Below are positions 1 to 11,914 of a DNA stretch of 64,000 nucleotides, one piece after another. Position 1 is the first letter of the stretch. The number at the start of each line of letters is the position of its first letter. Source of the stretch: Pandoraea oxalativorans (lineage in GTDB: Bacteria; Pseudomonadota; Gammaproteobacteria; Burkholderiales; Burkholderiaceae); the NCBI RefSeq assembly GCF_000972785.3, contig NZ_CP011253.3, positions 2,604,001 through 2,668,000 of the forward strand, in the 5' to 3' direction. The notes below the pieces were generated by a model that was not told the DNA's origin, did no database searches, and worked only from the letters and a program-made list of their open reading frames with translations. Made by a program: the position numbers and the translations under genes.

Positions 1-231
1 GGCGCGCACGCGCAATAGCGCAACGATCGCGACGACCCCGAGCAGTGCCCACACGGCGGTCACGAGGTAGCGCACGAGCGCCGGACCGGGGCAACGGTGG
101 GCGAGGGCCATCGCCCCCCAGGCGCACGCGCCCAGCACGAGCAAGGCGAGGAACGAGCGCAGCACATAGACGTACCACGCGATGTGATGGCTGGCGAGCG
201 CGTCGCCAGCATGGGATTGCAGTTGCACCAT
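1..231 (-). CDS. Partial small membrane protein, runs off the left edge
   Basis: An open frame on the minus strand starts at an ATG at 231 and is still open at position 1, so the C-terminus is missing. The 77 visible residues contain two hydrophobic stretches (roughly residues 22-45 and 55-75), so this is probably an inner-membrane protein. It lies 75 bp downstream of the P-type ATPase on the same strand and may share its transcript. No family is recognised. No strong ribosome binding site precedes the ATG, so the start is provisional. Confidence 0.45.
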   Translation of the reverse strand, partial: MVQLQSHAGDALASHHIAWYVYVLRSFLALLVLGACAWGAMALAHRCPGPALVRYLVTAVWALLGVVAIVALLRVRA

Positions 232-306
232 ATTTCGCAGAGTTCGATCCGGGGCGGCCGCGTCGCAACGGTTTGCGGCCACCTCGCAACGGCTAAGGCG
301 ACCGCT

Positions 307-3084
307 TTACTGCACAGCCAGCCGCTCGGCCCAACCCGCGCGGCGTACCACCCATTTTTCCAGTTCAGCGCCGAAGAATACCAGCAGACCGGCGCCCAAA
401 ACTTCCAGCCATTCGCGCGCGTTCAGCGGCGACGAGCCGAACGTCGCCTGCATGAACGGGACATAGGTGTAGAACAGTTGGAGCGCCAGGCACGCCGCAA
501 TGGTGATCAGTGCGATGCGATTGCCGAACAACCCCTGCCAACTGAGCGACGTCGCGAAGATCGAGCGGCTGCTGATCAGATAGAACATCTCGGCCATGAC
601 CAGCGCATTCACCGCCATCGTACGCGCCGCGTCCGCACTCGCGCCGTTGCGCCATTCCAGGTAGAACAGCCCGAACGTACCGATCATCATCAGTATCGAG
701 ACGAGCGTCACTCGCCAGACGAAGAACCACGAGAGCAGCGACGCGCCGGGCGGTCGCGGGGTGCGCGCCATGATGCCCGGTTCGGCACGCTCGAACGCCA
801 GCGCGATGCCCAGCGTGCTCGACGTCACCATGTTGATCCACAGCACTTGCGCGGGGGTGAGCGCGACGACGCCCAGTGAGAGCATGACCCCGGCTATTAC
901 CACCAGCGCCTCGCCGCCGTTCGTCGGCAGCATGAACAGGATGAACTTCTTGAGGTTGTCGTAGACGCCGCGTCCCTGACGGACAGCCTTGGCGATGCTG
1001 GCGAAGTTGTCGTCCGTGAGCACGATATCGGCCGCCTCCTTGGCCGCTTCGGTGCCTTTGAATCCCATCGCCACGCCGACGTCGGCGCGCTTGAGCGCCG
1101 GGGCGTCGTTCACGCCGTCGCCGGTCATGGCGACCACCTGGCCGTCGTCCTGCAAAGCCTGCACGAGGCGCAGCTTGTGCTCGGGACTGGCGCGCGCGAA
1201 GACATCGATGTCCAGTGCAACGCGTCGCAGCTCGGCGTCGTCCATGAGCGCCACTTCGGCCCCGGTCACGGCCGGTTTGCCGATCCCGATGTCGAGCTGT
1301 GCGCCGATGGCCTTGGCGGTTTCCGCATGATCGCCGGTGATCATCTTCACGCGAATGCCCGCGCGATGGCACTCGGCCACGGCCGCAATGGCTTCGGGGC
1401 GCGGCGGGTCGATGATCCCGACGAGCGCCAGCAGGGTGAAGCCGTCTTCCACGTCGCTGAATTCCAGCCGTTCACCGGCAGGCTTGGCCTGCTTGTACGC
1501 CAGCCCGAGGACCCGCAGGCCCTGTGCCGCGGTGTCGGTCACCATGCGTCGCCAGTAATCGACGTCGAGGGGCGCACGCGGCTGGCCGCCGGGCGCGACG
1601 ATCTGCGTGCGGCACATTTCGAAGATGCGCTCGGGCGCGCCTTTGACGAAGATCCATGGGGTGCCACTGCCATTGCTGTCGTCGCTGTCGCCCGCATTCC
1701 CCGACTTGTCGAGGTGATACGTCGCCATGAAGCGGTGCTGCGACTCGAACGGAATCGCGTCCAGCCGGGGCCAATGGGCCTGTAAGGCGTCGCGCGTGAG
1801 GCCTGCCTTCGCGCCGAGCACGAGCAGCGCGCCTTCGGTCGGATCGCCCTCGATTCGCCAGTGGCCTTCGGCGTCCTGCAACAGACGGGCATCGTTGCAA
1901 AGCTCGCCTACGCGCGCCGTGAGCGCCAGTTCGGGATGCCCGTGCAGATCGACGTCGGCGCCATCGAGCGAAAAATGGCCTTCGGGCACATAGCCTGCGC
2001 CGCTCACGTCATACACATGACCGGCCGCGACAACGCGCTGCACGGTCATCTCGTTGCGCGTGAGCGTGCCGGTCTTATCCGAACAGATGACGGTGACCGA
2101 GCCGAGCGTTTCGACCGCAGGCAGGCGGCGCACAATCGCTTTTTCGCGGGCCATGCGCTGCACGCCACGCGCCAGAATCACCGTCATGATGGCGGGTAGC
2201 CCCTCGGGAATGGCCGACGCAACCAGCGCCACCACGACGAGGAACATCTCGCCGACCGGCTCACCGCGCCACAGCCAGCCGAGGAGGAACGTCAGCACGG
2301 CCACGACCGCGATAGCGCCCGCCAGCCCATGACCGAAGCGGTCGATTTGCCGAAGCAACGGGGTCGTGCCGCTGTCGACATCGGTCAGCAGATGGTTGAT
2401 GCGACCGAGTTCCGTGTGCGCGCCCGTCGCCACGACGATGCCGGTCGCCTGCCCATAGACCACGACCGTGCCCGCATAGGCCATACACCAGCGGTCCCCG
2501 AGGGCGGCGTCTTCCTTGACGGTGGTCGGTTCTTTCTGCACCGGCTCCGACTCGCCGGTCAGTGCCGCTTCGTCGACCCGCAGCTCGCGCGAGGCGATCA
2601 GGCGCAGGTCGGCAGGCACGCGGTCGCCGGACGCGAGCACCACGACGTCGCCGGGCGCGAGGGTGGTGGCGTCGATCTCACTGCGCTTGCCTGCGCGCAC
2701 GACCGTGGCGTGTGGCGCGAGCATGCCGCGAATGGCTGCCAGTGCCGCTTCGGCTTTGCCTTCCTGAATGAATCCGATGAGCGCATTGACGACGACCGCC
2801 GCCATCAGCACGGCCGTGTCAAGCCAATGACCGAGCAGCGCGGTGATGACCGCCGCGCCCATCATGGCGTAGAGCAGGACGTTGTGGAACTGGGACAGCA
2901 GTCGCATGAGTGGCCCGCGCCGGGCGGGCTCGGCCAGCCGGTTGGGACCGTAACGGGTAAGGCGGGACTGCACTTCGGTGTCGGATAGCCCGTCTGGGCC
3001 AGTCTGGAGTTCGAGCTGGGTTTTTTCGACGGGAAACGTGTGCCACGGGCGTGACTGGGGGGCGTTGTCGTCGCGGTGCATCAT
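307..3084 (-). CDS. Type II cation-transporting P-type ATPase
   Basis: A 925-residue P-type ATPase with the whole family layout: N-terminal cation ATPase domain, actuator domain with the TGES loop (DEAALTGESEPVQK), phosphorylation motif SDKTGTLTRNEMTVQ, nucleotide-binding domain, MTGDGVNDAPAL hinge, and about ten membrane segments. The M4 motif AIPEGLPA is shared with SERCA/PMR1-type calcium pumps. In M6 the usual Asp-containing NLVTD motif reads NMVTSS, so one canonical calcium ligand is absent and the transported ion is uncertain. GAGGG precedes the double-Met start. It should pump a cation across the inner membrane using ATP. Confidence 0.9.
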   Translation of the reverse strand: MMHRDDNAPQSRPWHTFPVEKTQLELQTGPDGLSDTEVQSRLTRYGPNRLAEPARRGPLMRLLSQFHNVLLYAMMGAAVITALLGHWLDTAVLMAAVVVNALIGFIQEGKAEAALAAIRGMLAPHATVVRAGKRSEIDATTLAPGDVVVLASGDRVPADLRLIASRELRVDEAALTGESEPVQKEPTTVKEDAALGDRWCMAYAGTVVVYGQATGIVVATGAHTELGRINHLLTDVDSGTTPLLRQIDRFGHGLAGAIAVVAVLTFLLGWLWRGEPVGEMFLVVVALVASAIPEGLPAIMTVILARGVQRMAREKAIVRRLPAVETLGSVTVICSDKTGTLTRNEMTVQRVVAAGHVYDVSGAGYVPEGHFSLDGADVDLHGHPELALTARVGELCNDARLLQDAEGHWRIEGDPTEGALLVLGAKAGLTRDALQAHWPRLDAIPFESQHRFMATYHLDKSGNAGDSDDSNGSGTPWIFVKGAPERIFEMCRTQIVAPGGQPRAPLDVDYWRRMVTDTAAQGLRVLGLAYKQAKPAGERLEFSDVEDGFTLLALVGIIDPPRPEAIAAVAECHRAGIRVKMITGDHAETAKAIGAQLDIGIGKPAVTGAEVALMDDAELRRVALDIDVFARASPEHKLRLVQALQDDGQVVAMTGDGVNDAPALKRADVGVAMGFKGTEAAKEAADIVLTDDNFASIAKAVRQGRGVYDNLKKFILFMLPTNGGEALVVIAGVMLSLGVVALTPAQVLWINMVTSSTLGIALAFERAEPGIMARTPRPPGASLLSWFFVWRVTLVSILMMIGTFGLFYLEWRNGASADAARTMAVNALVMAEMFYLISSRSIFATSLSWQGLFGNRIALITIAACLALQLFYTYVPFMQATFGSSPLNAREWLEVLGAGLLVFFGAELEKWVVRRAGWAERLAVQ

Positions 3085-3302
3085 GGGCCCTCGGAGCGGC
3101 GATGGCCGCGAACTGGCTCACGGCATTGCGCGTGGATCGGCGAGACGATGGTGACTTCCGCGCAGCATAGCGTAAGTTAGGTCTCCGAGGGAAGGCAAGA
3201 CGTTCGGCTCGGATCCGGACCTCGGTCCGGCCGCGAACAAGCCCCGGTAGGTCAGCGCGTCGGCGCTGAGGCCTTCGCCGCTGCCCGGCCGGGGAGGCCG
3301 GT

Positions 3303-4307
3303 TCAGACCGGCTGGCGGGGCGACGTCCGGCGCGGTGAGAGACGCTTGATGATGCGGCCGAAGGCATGGACCTGCTGGGCAACGACGCCCAGACCGTAGC
3401 GGCGCGAACGTCCCGCGGGGGCGGGCAACTGGTCGCGAATGCCGGTCGGCTCCACCGTCTTTTCCCACGATGCTGTGCGGAACAGCATGTCCCACCACGG
3501 GAAGAGCACGCCGAAGTTGCAGCCATAGCGTGTGCCTTCGTGTCCGTAGCCGATGGCGTGATGGCGACGATGGAACGTCGGGCTCACGATCAGGCGCTCG
3601 AGCACAGGGCCGTATGGCAGGCGGGCGTTGACGTGCTGCACGCTTTGCAGGAAGTTGCCCACGGCCACCAGCACGACGTACTGCGCAGGCTGCACGCCGA
3701 TGAACAAGGCGATGGCGGCGAAGAACGCGGCCTGAAAGATGTCGTCGAGGAAGTGGTTGCGGTCGTCCGACCACAGCGACATCTGCTGCTGGCTGTGATG
3801 CACGGCATGCAGTTCCCACCACACGCCGAAGCGATGTTGCCAGCGGTGATACCAATAGCCCGCGAAGTCGAGCACGGTCAGATACAGCAGGAACGACACG
3901 ATGGGCTGGTCGGTCACGCCAGGAACTAGGCCGTCCAGATCGACGCTGGGCAGCCCGTGAATCACCATCTGGCTCTGCAACTCGTTAAAGAACGGCTGCA
4001 ACACCACGAAGAACAGCAGATTCAGAATGCCGAGCTTGGCGATCCACGTGTAGATGACGTCCGCCCGTACCTGCTTGCGGTCCTGCCACTGCTCGACCGG
4101 ACGCAGCGCTTCGAGCGGGCGCAACAGCATGTACGTCAGGCCGACCTGCAATACGCCGATGATCACCAGATAGAGGGCATCGTAGATATCGTCGTCGTAA
4201 CCCATCAGGTTGAAGTGGAACAGCAGCGGCTGCACCACATCCACATAGACGAGCGTCTGGACGGCGGAAATGCCGCTGTCGACGCAGTTGAGGGCTTCCT
4301 GAATCAT
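3303..4307 (-). CDS. Sterol desaturase / fatty acid hydroxylase family membrane protein
   Basis: A 334-residue polytopic membrane protein with the histidine clusters of the fatty acid hydroxylase superfamily: HRWQH, HAVHH and HRRHH, which in the family bind a di-iron centre for O2-dependent hydroxylation or desaturation of lipids. The substrate cannot be read from sequence. The start lies 12 bp after the stop of the upstream YncE-like gene, so the two are probably one operon. A short GC hairpin (GCCGGT-tcag-ACCGGC) overlaps the stop codon. Confidence 0.85.
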   Translation of the reverse strand: MIQEALNCVDSGISAVQTLVYVDVVQPLLFHFNLMGYDDDIYDALYLVIIGVLQVGLTYMLLRPLEALRPVEQWQDRKQVRADVIYTWIAKLGILNLLFFVVLQPFFNELQSQMVIHGLPSVDLDGLVPGVTDQPIVSFLLYLTVLDFAGYWYHRWQHRFGVWWELHAVHHSQQQMSLWSDDRNHFLDDIFQAAFFAAIALFIGVQPAQYVVLVAVGNFLQSVQHVNARLPYGPVLERLIVSPTFHRRHHAIGYGHEGTRYGCNFGVLFPWWDMLFRTASWEKTVEPTGIRDQLPAPAGRSRRYGLGVVAQQVHAFGRIIKRLSPRRTSPRQPV

Positions 4308-4319
4308 CTGTCGGCCTTA

Positions 4320-5354
4320 TCAGTCAGGATTCGGCGAGAGAACCGGGGCGCGGTCGGCAAAATAGATGCCGTGCGGCGAACGGTTCACAGCAATGGTGTC
4401 GACCAGCTTGCGCGTCGTCAGGTCGATCACGCCAACGTGGCGGGCAAATCGGAACGTTACCCAAAGATAGCGTTTATCTGCGGACAATTCCATATCGTCG
4501 GGTCCCGGCATGAGACCGGTGAGGTCGGCCACCTTGGTCAGCGACTCGTAATCGAGAATGCTGATGGTGCTTTCCACGCGGTTGCTGACCGCGATATGGC
4601 GGCCGTCGGACAACGAGCGGAAGTTGTGTGCGCCACGACCGGTCTGGATGCGCTTGACGACCTTCTGCGCGCGCCAGTCGACCACGGCCACGTCGTCCTC
4701 GCCCGTCATGCCGACGAGCAGATACTTGTCGCCGGGCGTCATCCACAGGCCCGCCGGCGTCTTGCCGACCGGCATGCGCCATTTCACCGTCTGCGTCGCC
4801 AGATCGATGGCGGCCAGCTCGCCCGAGTCCTGCAGCGTGACGAACACCGTCTTGCTGTCGGACGAGAACGTCATGTGGCTCGGGGTCTTGGCCAGCGCAA
4901 TGCGCTTGGCGACGGTGACGTTTTCACCGTCGTAGTGATACAGATCGACGCGGTCCAGGCGCAACGCTGCCGTCACGAACCACTTGTGGTCAGGAGAGAA
5001 GCCGAGCTGGTAGGGATCGTCGATATCCGCGACCTGACGCTGGAACTTGCCGGTGTTCGGGTCGAGGAACATCAGGCTGTTCGAGACCGAATTGGCCACG
5101 ATCAGCGAACGTTTGTCGGGCGTAATCATCAGGTGATGCGGCTCTTTGCCCGTGGGCATCGTGCCAATGACCTTGTGTGATGCCTGATCGATGAGGGAAA
5201 GCTGCGCCGCCCCCGAGTCGAGCACGATGACCGTGCCCGCGTGGGCGGACGAGAACGTCAGCGGGAGTACGGCGGCTGCCAGCAGGGAGAGCGTCGCGAC
5301 ACGGGCGCGGCCGACCAGCCGGGAAAGCTTGGAGCGCTTGGAAGAAAACACCAT
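4320..5354 (-). CDS. Exported YncE/YVTN-type beta-propeller protein
   Basis: 344 residues. Residues 1-39 form a Sec signal peptide (basic start, hydrophobic core, cut near AHAG). The rest is a series of about 40-residue blades of the YVTN/YncE type, with recurring patterns such as PTGKEPHHLMITPDKRSL and MPVGKTPAGLWMTPGDKYL. Such seven-bladed propellers are periplasmic binding or scaffold proteins; no catalytic residues are expected. It is first in a two-gene operon with the desaturase-like protein, which suggests a shared role, but the role is unknown. Confidence 0.85.
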   Translation of the reverse strand: MVFSSKRSKLSRLVGRARVATLSLLAAAVLPLTFSSAHAGTVIVLDSGAAQLSLIDQASHKVIGTMPTGKEPHHLMITPDKRSLIVANSVSNSLMFLDPNTGKFQRQVADIDDPYQLGFSPDHKWFVTAALRLDRVDLYHYDGENVTVAKRIALAKTPSHMTFSSDSKTVFVTLQDSGELAAIDLATQTVKWRMPVGKTPAGLWMTPGDKYLLVGMTGEDDVAVVDWRAQKVVKRIQTGRGAHNFRSLSDGRHIAVSNRVESTISILDYESLTKVADLTGLMPGPDDMELSADKRYLWVTFRFARHVGVIDLTTRKLVDTIAVNRSPHGIYFADRAPVLSPNPD

Positions 5355-5493
5355 GAATGCCTAGGGTCGAAAAACGTGACGTTCGCCGGTAAGCTTAACG
5401 TCGATTCTCACGTTAAACGCGCCAGACACCCCGTCCGTTGACAAGAAAATGGGACGAATTCGCGGCCGCGCACGATAGCATCAGGTGGCCTGA

Positions 5494-6063
5494 TCAGGCT
5501 TCCTCAGGCGCAACGGTCGCGGGCCCGTCCCATTGCACCAGCAGGGCCAGTGCCTCGCGTGTCCAGTCCAGCCATCCTTGTTCGTAATGCACGCCAAGTC
5601 GCAGGATGTGACGTTGCAACGCGGTTTCGCGTGTCACCGGCGCGTCTGCCGGGAAGTCGCGTGCTTCGATGGCCTGATAGGCCGCCAGTTTCTGCGCGTG
5701 AAGCGCTGCGCGCCGCGCCAGTTCGGGCTGAAGCCGCAGGGAGCCGATGGCGGCGTCGGCGCGCAACCGGACCATGAGGTCGTCGCGCAAGTCGGACGGC
5801 TCGGTCGGCGTGGCAGCCCAGGCCAGGAGTTCGTCGCGGCCGCCGTCGAGCACCCTGTAGACGCGTTTGCGTGTGCGTCCCCCGTCCGGGGCGGCCGTCG
5901 AGACGATCCACCCGGCGGTCTCCATGCGCGCCAGTTCGCGATAGATCTGCTGATGCGTGGCGTGCCAGAAGAAGCCGATGGACTTGTCGAAGCGGCGGGC
6001 GAGATCGTACCCCGAGGAGGATTTCTCCAGCAGGGAGGTCATCAGGGCATGGGCGAGCGGCAT
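5494..6063 (-). CDS. PadR-family transcriptional regulator
   Basis: 189 residues from the ATG at 6063. An upstream in-frame start would run through the palindromic operator, so 6063 is preferred. The N-terminus (MPLAHALMTSLLEKSSSGYD) and the HATHQQIYRELARMETAGWI segment are the winged helix of PadR proteins. The C-terminal half is the helical Vir-type dimerisation domain. It is divergent from fadH, and two near-identical palindromes lie between the genes, so it probably represses itself and fadH in response to an unknown, perhaps acyl-CoA-like, ligand. Confidence 0.88.
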   Translation of the reverse strand: MPLAHALMTSLLEKSSSGYDLARRFDKSIGFFWHATHQQIYRELARMETAGWIVSTAAPDGGRTRKRVYRVLDGGRDELLAWAATPTEPSDLRDDLMVRLRADAAIGSLRLQPELARRAALHAQKLAAYQAIEARDFPADAPVTRETALQRHILRLGVHYEQGWLDWTREALALLVQWDGPATVAPEEA

Positions 6064-6090
6064 GCCCGGTAGTCTAGGGATTCTAATCGC

Positions 6091-8271
<2,181 letters not shown>

Positions 8272-8483
8272 GTTTAGGGAGCTGCGCGGGGCGCGTCATA
8301 CCGTTGTGCGACAATGGCGCCTCGCAATTCCTGCCTTGCTCAGGCGGTTTTCGCGATGCCAAGCGTATGTGCCGAGTGCCGGGCACGACGTTTCCGAGGC
8401 ATGCCCCGGATTGCCGCCGTCACGGGGCATCCGTCGCGGCTTCAGTGGAACTCCGTACCGTGTGGCCGACGGTGTCATCGTCA

Positions 8484-10259
8484 ATGAAGCGCAAGTTACT
8501 TTCGGCCATTTCGCTCACGGGCCGTCTCCGGTTACAGAATCTCGCCATCGTCTGCGCCGTCGTCGTGCTTTGCAGCGGGCTGCTGTGGGTGACGTGGGGA
8601 ACGTACCGGCAGGCCAGCGACGCAGCGCTTGCGCTCGACGCCTTGCGCGCGACGTTGCTTGCGATGGAGAAGGCGTCCGCCGAGCGCGGGCCGGCGAATG
8701 CCGTTCTGGGCGCGGATCTCCCGCTGCCCGCATCGTCTGTCACTGCCTTGCGCAACGCGCGCGAAGCGACCAATGAACGACTTCAGGAACTGCTCTCGGC
8801 GCTGTCTTCGGACGACTGCAACCAATGTGCAAGCGGTCTGCGCGCCGTCGAGCGCGCGCGGCTCGATCTCGCTGCGGCCAGTGCGAACGTCGATCTGCTG
8901 GTGCAGCGTCCGCGCGAAATGCGCAGCGACGCCGCCGTGCGCGATGCCGTCGAGCGCATGGTTCGCGTCATCGCCGACTTCACGCCCGTGGCGTCGTCGC
9001 GCATCGATATCGTGTCGCGCGGCGCACCGGACGCACTGCATTACGTCATCCTTGCGCGTCTTGCGGCCGATCTCCGGGAGTACGCCGGACAACTCGGATC
9101 GCACTTCACCGCCGCACTCACCACCCGACAGACCCTGACCGAAGCCGATCAACGCGCCATCGAGCGCACGCTCGGCCGTATCGATCAGTTGCGCGACATG
9201 ATCGTTGCACGCGTCAACGAACCGCCGGAACTGGGGCCCGACTCGCTGAGCGCGCTGAACGCCCAATTCGTCGCGACGGGGCTGCATTACGTGGCGACGG
9301 TCCGCACGCTGGCCGCGCAGCCCAAGCCGCCCGTGCTCACAACGGCGGAGTTCGCCCGCCGGTACGTGCCGACGATGCGCGCCATCACGGACCTGCGCGA
9401 CCGCATGCTGCGGCTTGCGCAACGCAAGGTCGAGTCGCAACGCGCCCGGGCGCTGCGCTGGCTGATCCTGACGTCGTTGGCGGAAACGGTACTGGTGTTC
9501 GTCATCATCGTGGCGATGCGCAACTTCCGGCGCACCGTGGTGCTGCCGTTTGAGTCGGCAACTCGCTTCGTCGACGATCTCGCACAGGGTAATCTCGATG
9601 CAACGGTGCCGGTCGACGGTGTGCCGATGAAGCGCGCACAGGTGCGCGCCGTGTTCGACGCGTTGCGTGTGCTGCGGCTGAACGCCGTCGAACTGGTGCA
9701 ATTGCGCCGCGAGCGCGCGCGACTCGTTGGCGAACTGGAGATGAGTTCGGATACCGATCCGCTCACACGCCTGATGAACTGGCGCGCCTTCGAGCGTCAG
9801 GCGCATGCGCTGTGTGCGATGCGTACGCCTGGCCACATTGCACTGATCAAGTTCGATATCGACAACTTCACGCAACTCAATGCCGCGTGGGGCCACAGCG
9901 TGGGCGACGACGTGTTGCGCCGTGTAGGTGCCGTCTGTCTGAATACGTGCCAACCGGGGGACGTCGTGGCGCGGCTGGGCGCTGATGCGTTCGTGATTCT
10001 GGCACGCGTGCTCGACGAATCGCGCGCCCGGCAGTTCGCGGAATTGCTGCGCGGACGCATCGAAGCCACGACGCTCGCCTTGCCGAACGGGAAGACGCTG
10101 ACGCTGACCGCCAGTTTCGGCATTGCGATGACAGATCCCGCCGCCTTCGACGTCACCGGCACGGGCACCGGTGCACCGGCGAGCGTGTCGGCTTTGCTGA
10201 GTCAGGCGGAACGCCAGTTACACGCGGCACGTCAGGTAAAGCGGCACGCGGCGGGGTAA
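8484..10259 (+). CDS. Membrane GGDEF-domain protein with degenerate active site
   Basis: 591 residues from the ATG at 8484 (MKRKLLSAISL). One membrane helix lies near residues 17-38 and a second around 325-345, enclosing a periplasmic helical sensor region. A HAMP-like linker and a C-terminal GGDEF domain (starting DTDPLTRLMNWRAFE) follow. The signature reads RLGADAFVIL instead of RLGGDEF, losing the second Gly and the catalytic Glu, so c-di-GMP synthesis is unlikely. It may bind GTP or c-di-GMP, or act as a sensor scaffold. The 212 bp upstream of it contain no other gene. Confidence 0.85.
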   Translation: MKRKLLSAISLTGRLRLQNLAIVCAVVVLCSGLLWVTWGTYRQASDAALALDALRATLLAMEKASAERGPANAVLGADLPLPASSVTALRNAREATNERLQELLSALSSDDCNQCASGLRAVERARLDLAAASANVDLLVQRPREMRSDAAVRDAVERMVRVIADFTPVASSRIDIVSRGAPDALHYVILARLAADLREYAGQLGSHFTAALTTRQTLTEADQRAIERTLGRIDQLRDMIVARVNEPPELGPDSLSALNAQFVATGLHYVATVRTLAAQPKPPVLTTAEFARRYVPTMRAITDLRDRMLRLAQRKVESQRARALRWLILTSLAETVLVFVIIVAMRNFRRTVVLPFESATRFVDDLAQGNLDATVPVDGVPMKRAQVRAVFDALRVLRLNAVELVQLRRERARLVGELEMSSDTDPLTRLMNWRAFERQAHALCAMRTPGHIALIKFDIDNFTQLNAAWGHSVGDDVLRRVGAVCLNTCQPGDVVARLGADAFVILARVLDESRARQFAELLRGRIEATTLALPNGKTLTLTASFGIAMTDPAAFDVTGTGTGAPASVSALLSQAERQLHAARQVKRHAAG

Positions 10260-10292
10260 GCGCCGACGCCCGCACCCCCCCGTCACAGACGA

Positions 10293-11771
10293 TTACGGCC
10301 ACTGCGGCGTTGCCATTCCCAGGGCCAGCGCAGGTAATGCCCAGTCGACGGGCGTACCCGCCACCGACATCGGCGTGGCGACGCGTCGGACCGGCCCCCA
10401 CGACGTGTCCTCGACGCGAGGCGACAAATCGCCTGCCGTCTCGGCGGCCAACGGTGGTGGCGCGTTCTCCGCCGTACGGTGCCTCACAAGCAAGCTGGCC
10501 GTTCTGGCCAGCGACGCCTTCACCGAACTTCCAACCCCCTGTGTCTGACGAAGCGCCAACGCATGCACGGCCGCCGCCGCCATCAGGTAGCCGGTTGCGT
10601 AATCGATGCCTTGCCCGGGCAACGGCACCGGACGTTCGGCACCGGCAGCATGCATCCCCGCGTCGGCAATGCCTGCGCTCATCTGCAGCAGACTGTCGAA
10701 GCCGCGTCGCGCGGACCACGGCACTTGCCAGCCATAGGCGTCGAGCGAAACGTCGATCAACGTCGGGTTGAGTTCGCGGCGGCGCGCGGCGCCCAGTCCG
10801 AGCCGTTCCAATGCGTCGGGACGATAGCCGTGAACGACGATGTCTGCGTCACGCAGCAATCGCTCAAGGGCTTCGCGCCCATCGGCTTGCTTTAGATCGA
10901 GCCGTGCACAGCGTTTGCCGAGCACGACTTCCGGCACCGTGCCGGGTTCGTCCCAGCCGGGCGGGTCGATGCGCAATACCTGTGCGCCGAAGCCCGCAAG
11001 GAAACGTGTGGCCGTCGGCCCTGCGAGGATGCGAGTCAGATCCAGCACGCGAATGCCGCTCAGCGGCCGTTCGCGCATCGGCTGCCACGTGCTGCGTCGC
11101 GTGTTGCCAGCGCATCCGGCGTCGAACGTCTCCCAATGCAGCAAGGGTTCGTTGGCGACGGCCATCCCTTGTGGGTGCGCACGCCATTGTGCGAGCGAAC
11201 GCATGGCGCCAGCGCAACCGCCTTGCGTCACGACGGCCGCTTCGAGCGCGTCGGCCTGCCACGTCGAGACGATCCGGGCGACGGCGTCTCTGTCGGCTTC
11301 CACACCCAGTACCGCGAGTGCGGCCGCACGATGATGCGGGGCGTTGGTATGCAGTCGAATCCAACCGTCGGCCGTCCGATAGTCGCCCGCAATCGGATCC
11401 CACATAGGCGCTGACGACCAGCCCTGTGCGCGCAACGACGTCTGAAACCAGAACGACGCGAGTCGCCGGTCGACACTGACTTGCGGTGCCGCGGTGTGTG
11501 GGCTCAGGCCGTAGTCGCCCGCAGCGCCTGTCGTCAGACCGGCGACGGCGAGTGTCGCCGTAGCGATCGAGGCGGTCGCGAAATCGGTGTACGGAAATGT
11601 GCAAGGCAATGCACCGGCGCCACTGAGCGTCAGAGCGGTCGCCGCATGCTTGCCGCCGTCGACGGCATGGCGCATCTCGCACAGGTAGGACGCGACGACA
11701 CCGGTGTCTTCCGCCAATGGGAGCGCAAGATTGGATGTCGCGGGGGAAGTCTCTGAAACAGGGGAACGCAT
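10293..11771 (-). CDS. Family III CoA-transferase (CaiB/BaiF)
   Basis: 492 residues from the ATG at 11771, chosen because GAGGA lies about eight bases upstream. The core motif RVLDLTRILAGPTATRFLAG, followed by VLRIDPP, is the start of the CaiB/BaiF fold and sits mid-protein. The N-terminal ~230 residues look like a diverged second CoA-transferase half, which explains the length above the usual ~400. Family members move CoA between carboxylic acids; the substrate is unknown. It is divergent from the HTH-citrate synthase fusion, and the pair suggests a short acyl-CoA or organic acid pathway. Confidence 0.85.
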   Translation of the reverse strand: MRSPVSETSPATSNLALPLAEDTGVVASYLCEMRHAVDGGKHAATALTLSGAGALPCTFPYTDFATASIATATLAVAGLTTGAAGDYGLSPHTAAPQVSVDRRLASFWFQTSLRAQGWSSAPMWDPIAGDYRTADGWIRLHTNAPHHRAAALAVLGVEADRDAVARIVSTWQADALEAAVVTQGGCAGAMRSLAQWRAHPQGMAVANEPLLHWETFDAGCAGNTRRSTWQPMRERPLSGIRVLDLTRILAGPTATRFLAGFGAQVLRIDPPGWDEPGTVPEVVLGKRCARLDLKQADGREALERLLRDADIVVHGYRPDALERLGLGAARRRELNPTLIDVSLDAYGWQVPWSARRGFDSLLQMSAGIADAGMHAAGAERPVPLPGQGIDYATGYLMAAAAVHALALRQTQGVGSSVKASLARTASLLVRHRTAENAPPPLAAETAGDLSPRVEDTSWGPVRRVATPMSVAGTPVDWALPALALGMATPQWP

Positions 11772-11869
11772 GGGAAGTCCTCGAACGATTCGATACGCGG
11801 CATCGCAATGAGTCGCAATGCAAGACTGCCGGCGCATTGAAGCTTAAGCCGATGGATTTTGTTGTCAAT

Positions 11870-11888
11870 ATTGATTAACTTAATCAAT
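11870..11888. promoter_or_regulatory. Perfect palindrome between CoA-transferase and HTH-citrate synthase genes
   Basis: ATTGATTAA-C-TTAATCAAT, with 9-bp arms around one base, sits in an AT-rich patch 98 bp from the CoA-transferase start and 26 bp from the citrate synthase start. It is the obvious operator for the divergent pair. The only DNA-binding candidate in the pair is the HTH domain of the citrate synthase fusion. Confidence 0.75.
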
Positions 11889-11914
11889 CTGTTGGTCTTC
11901 CACCGGTTTCCACG

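Noticed and set aside
8532..9953. 473-residue minus-strand open frame
   Set aside because: Antisense to the GGDEF gene; composition typical of a GC-rich shadow frame.
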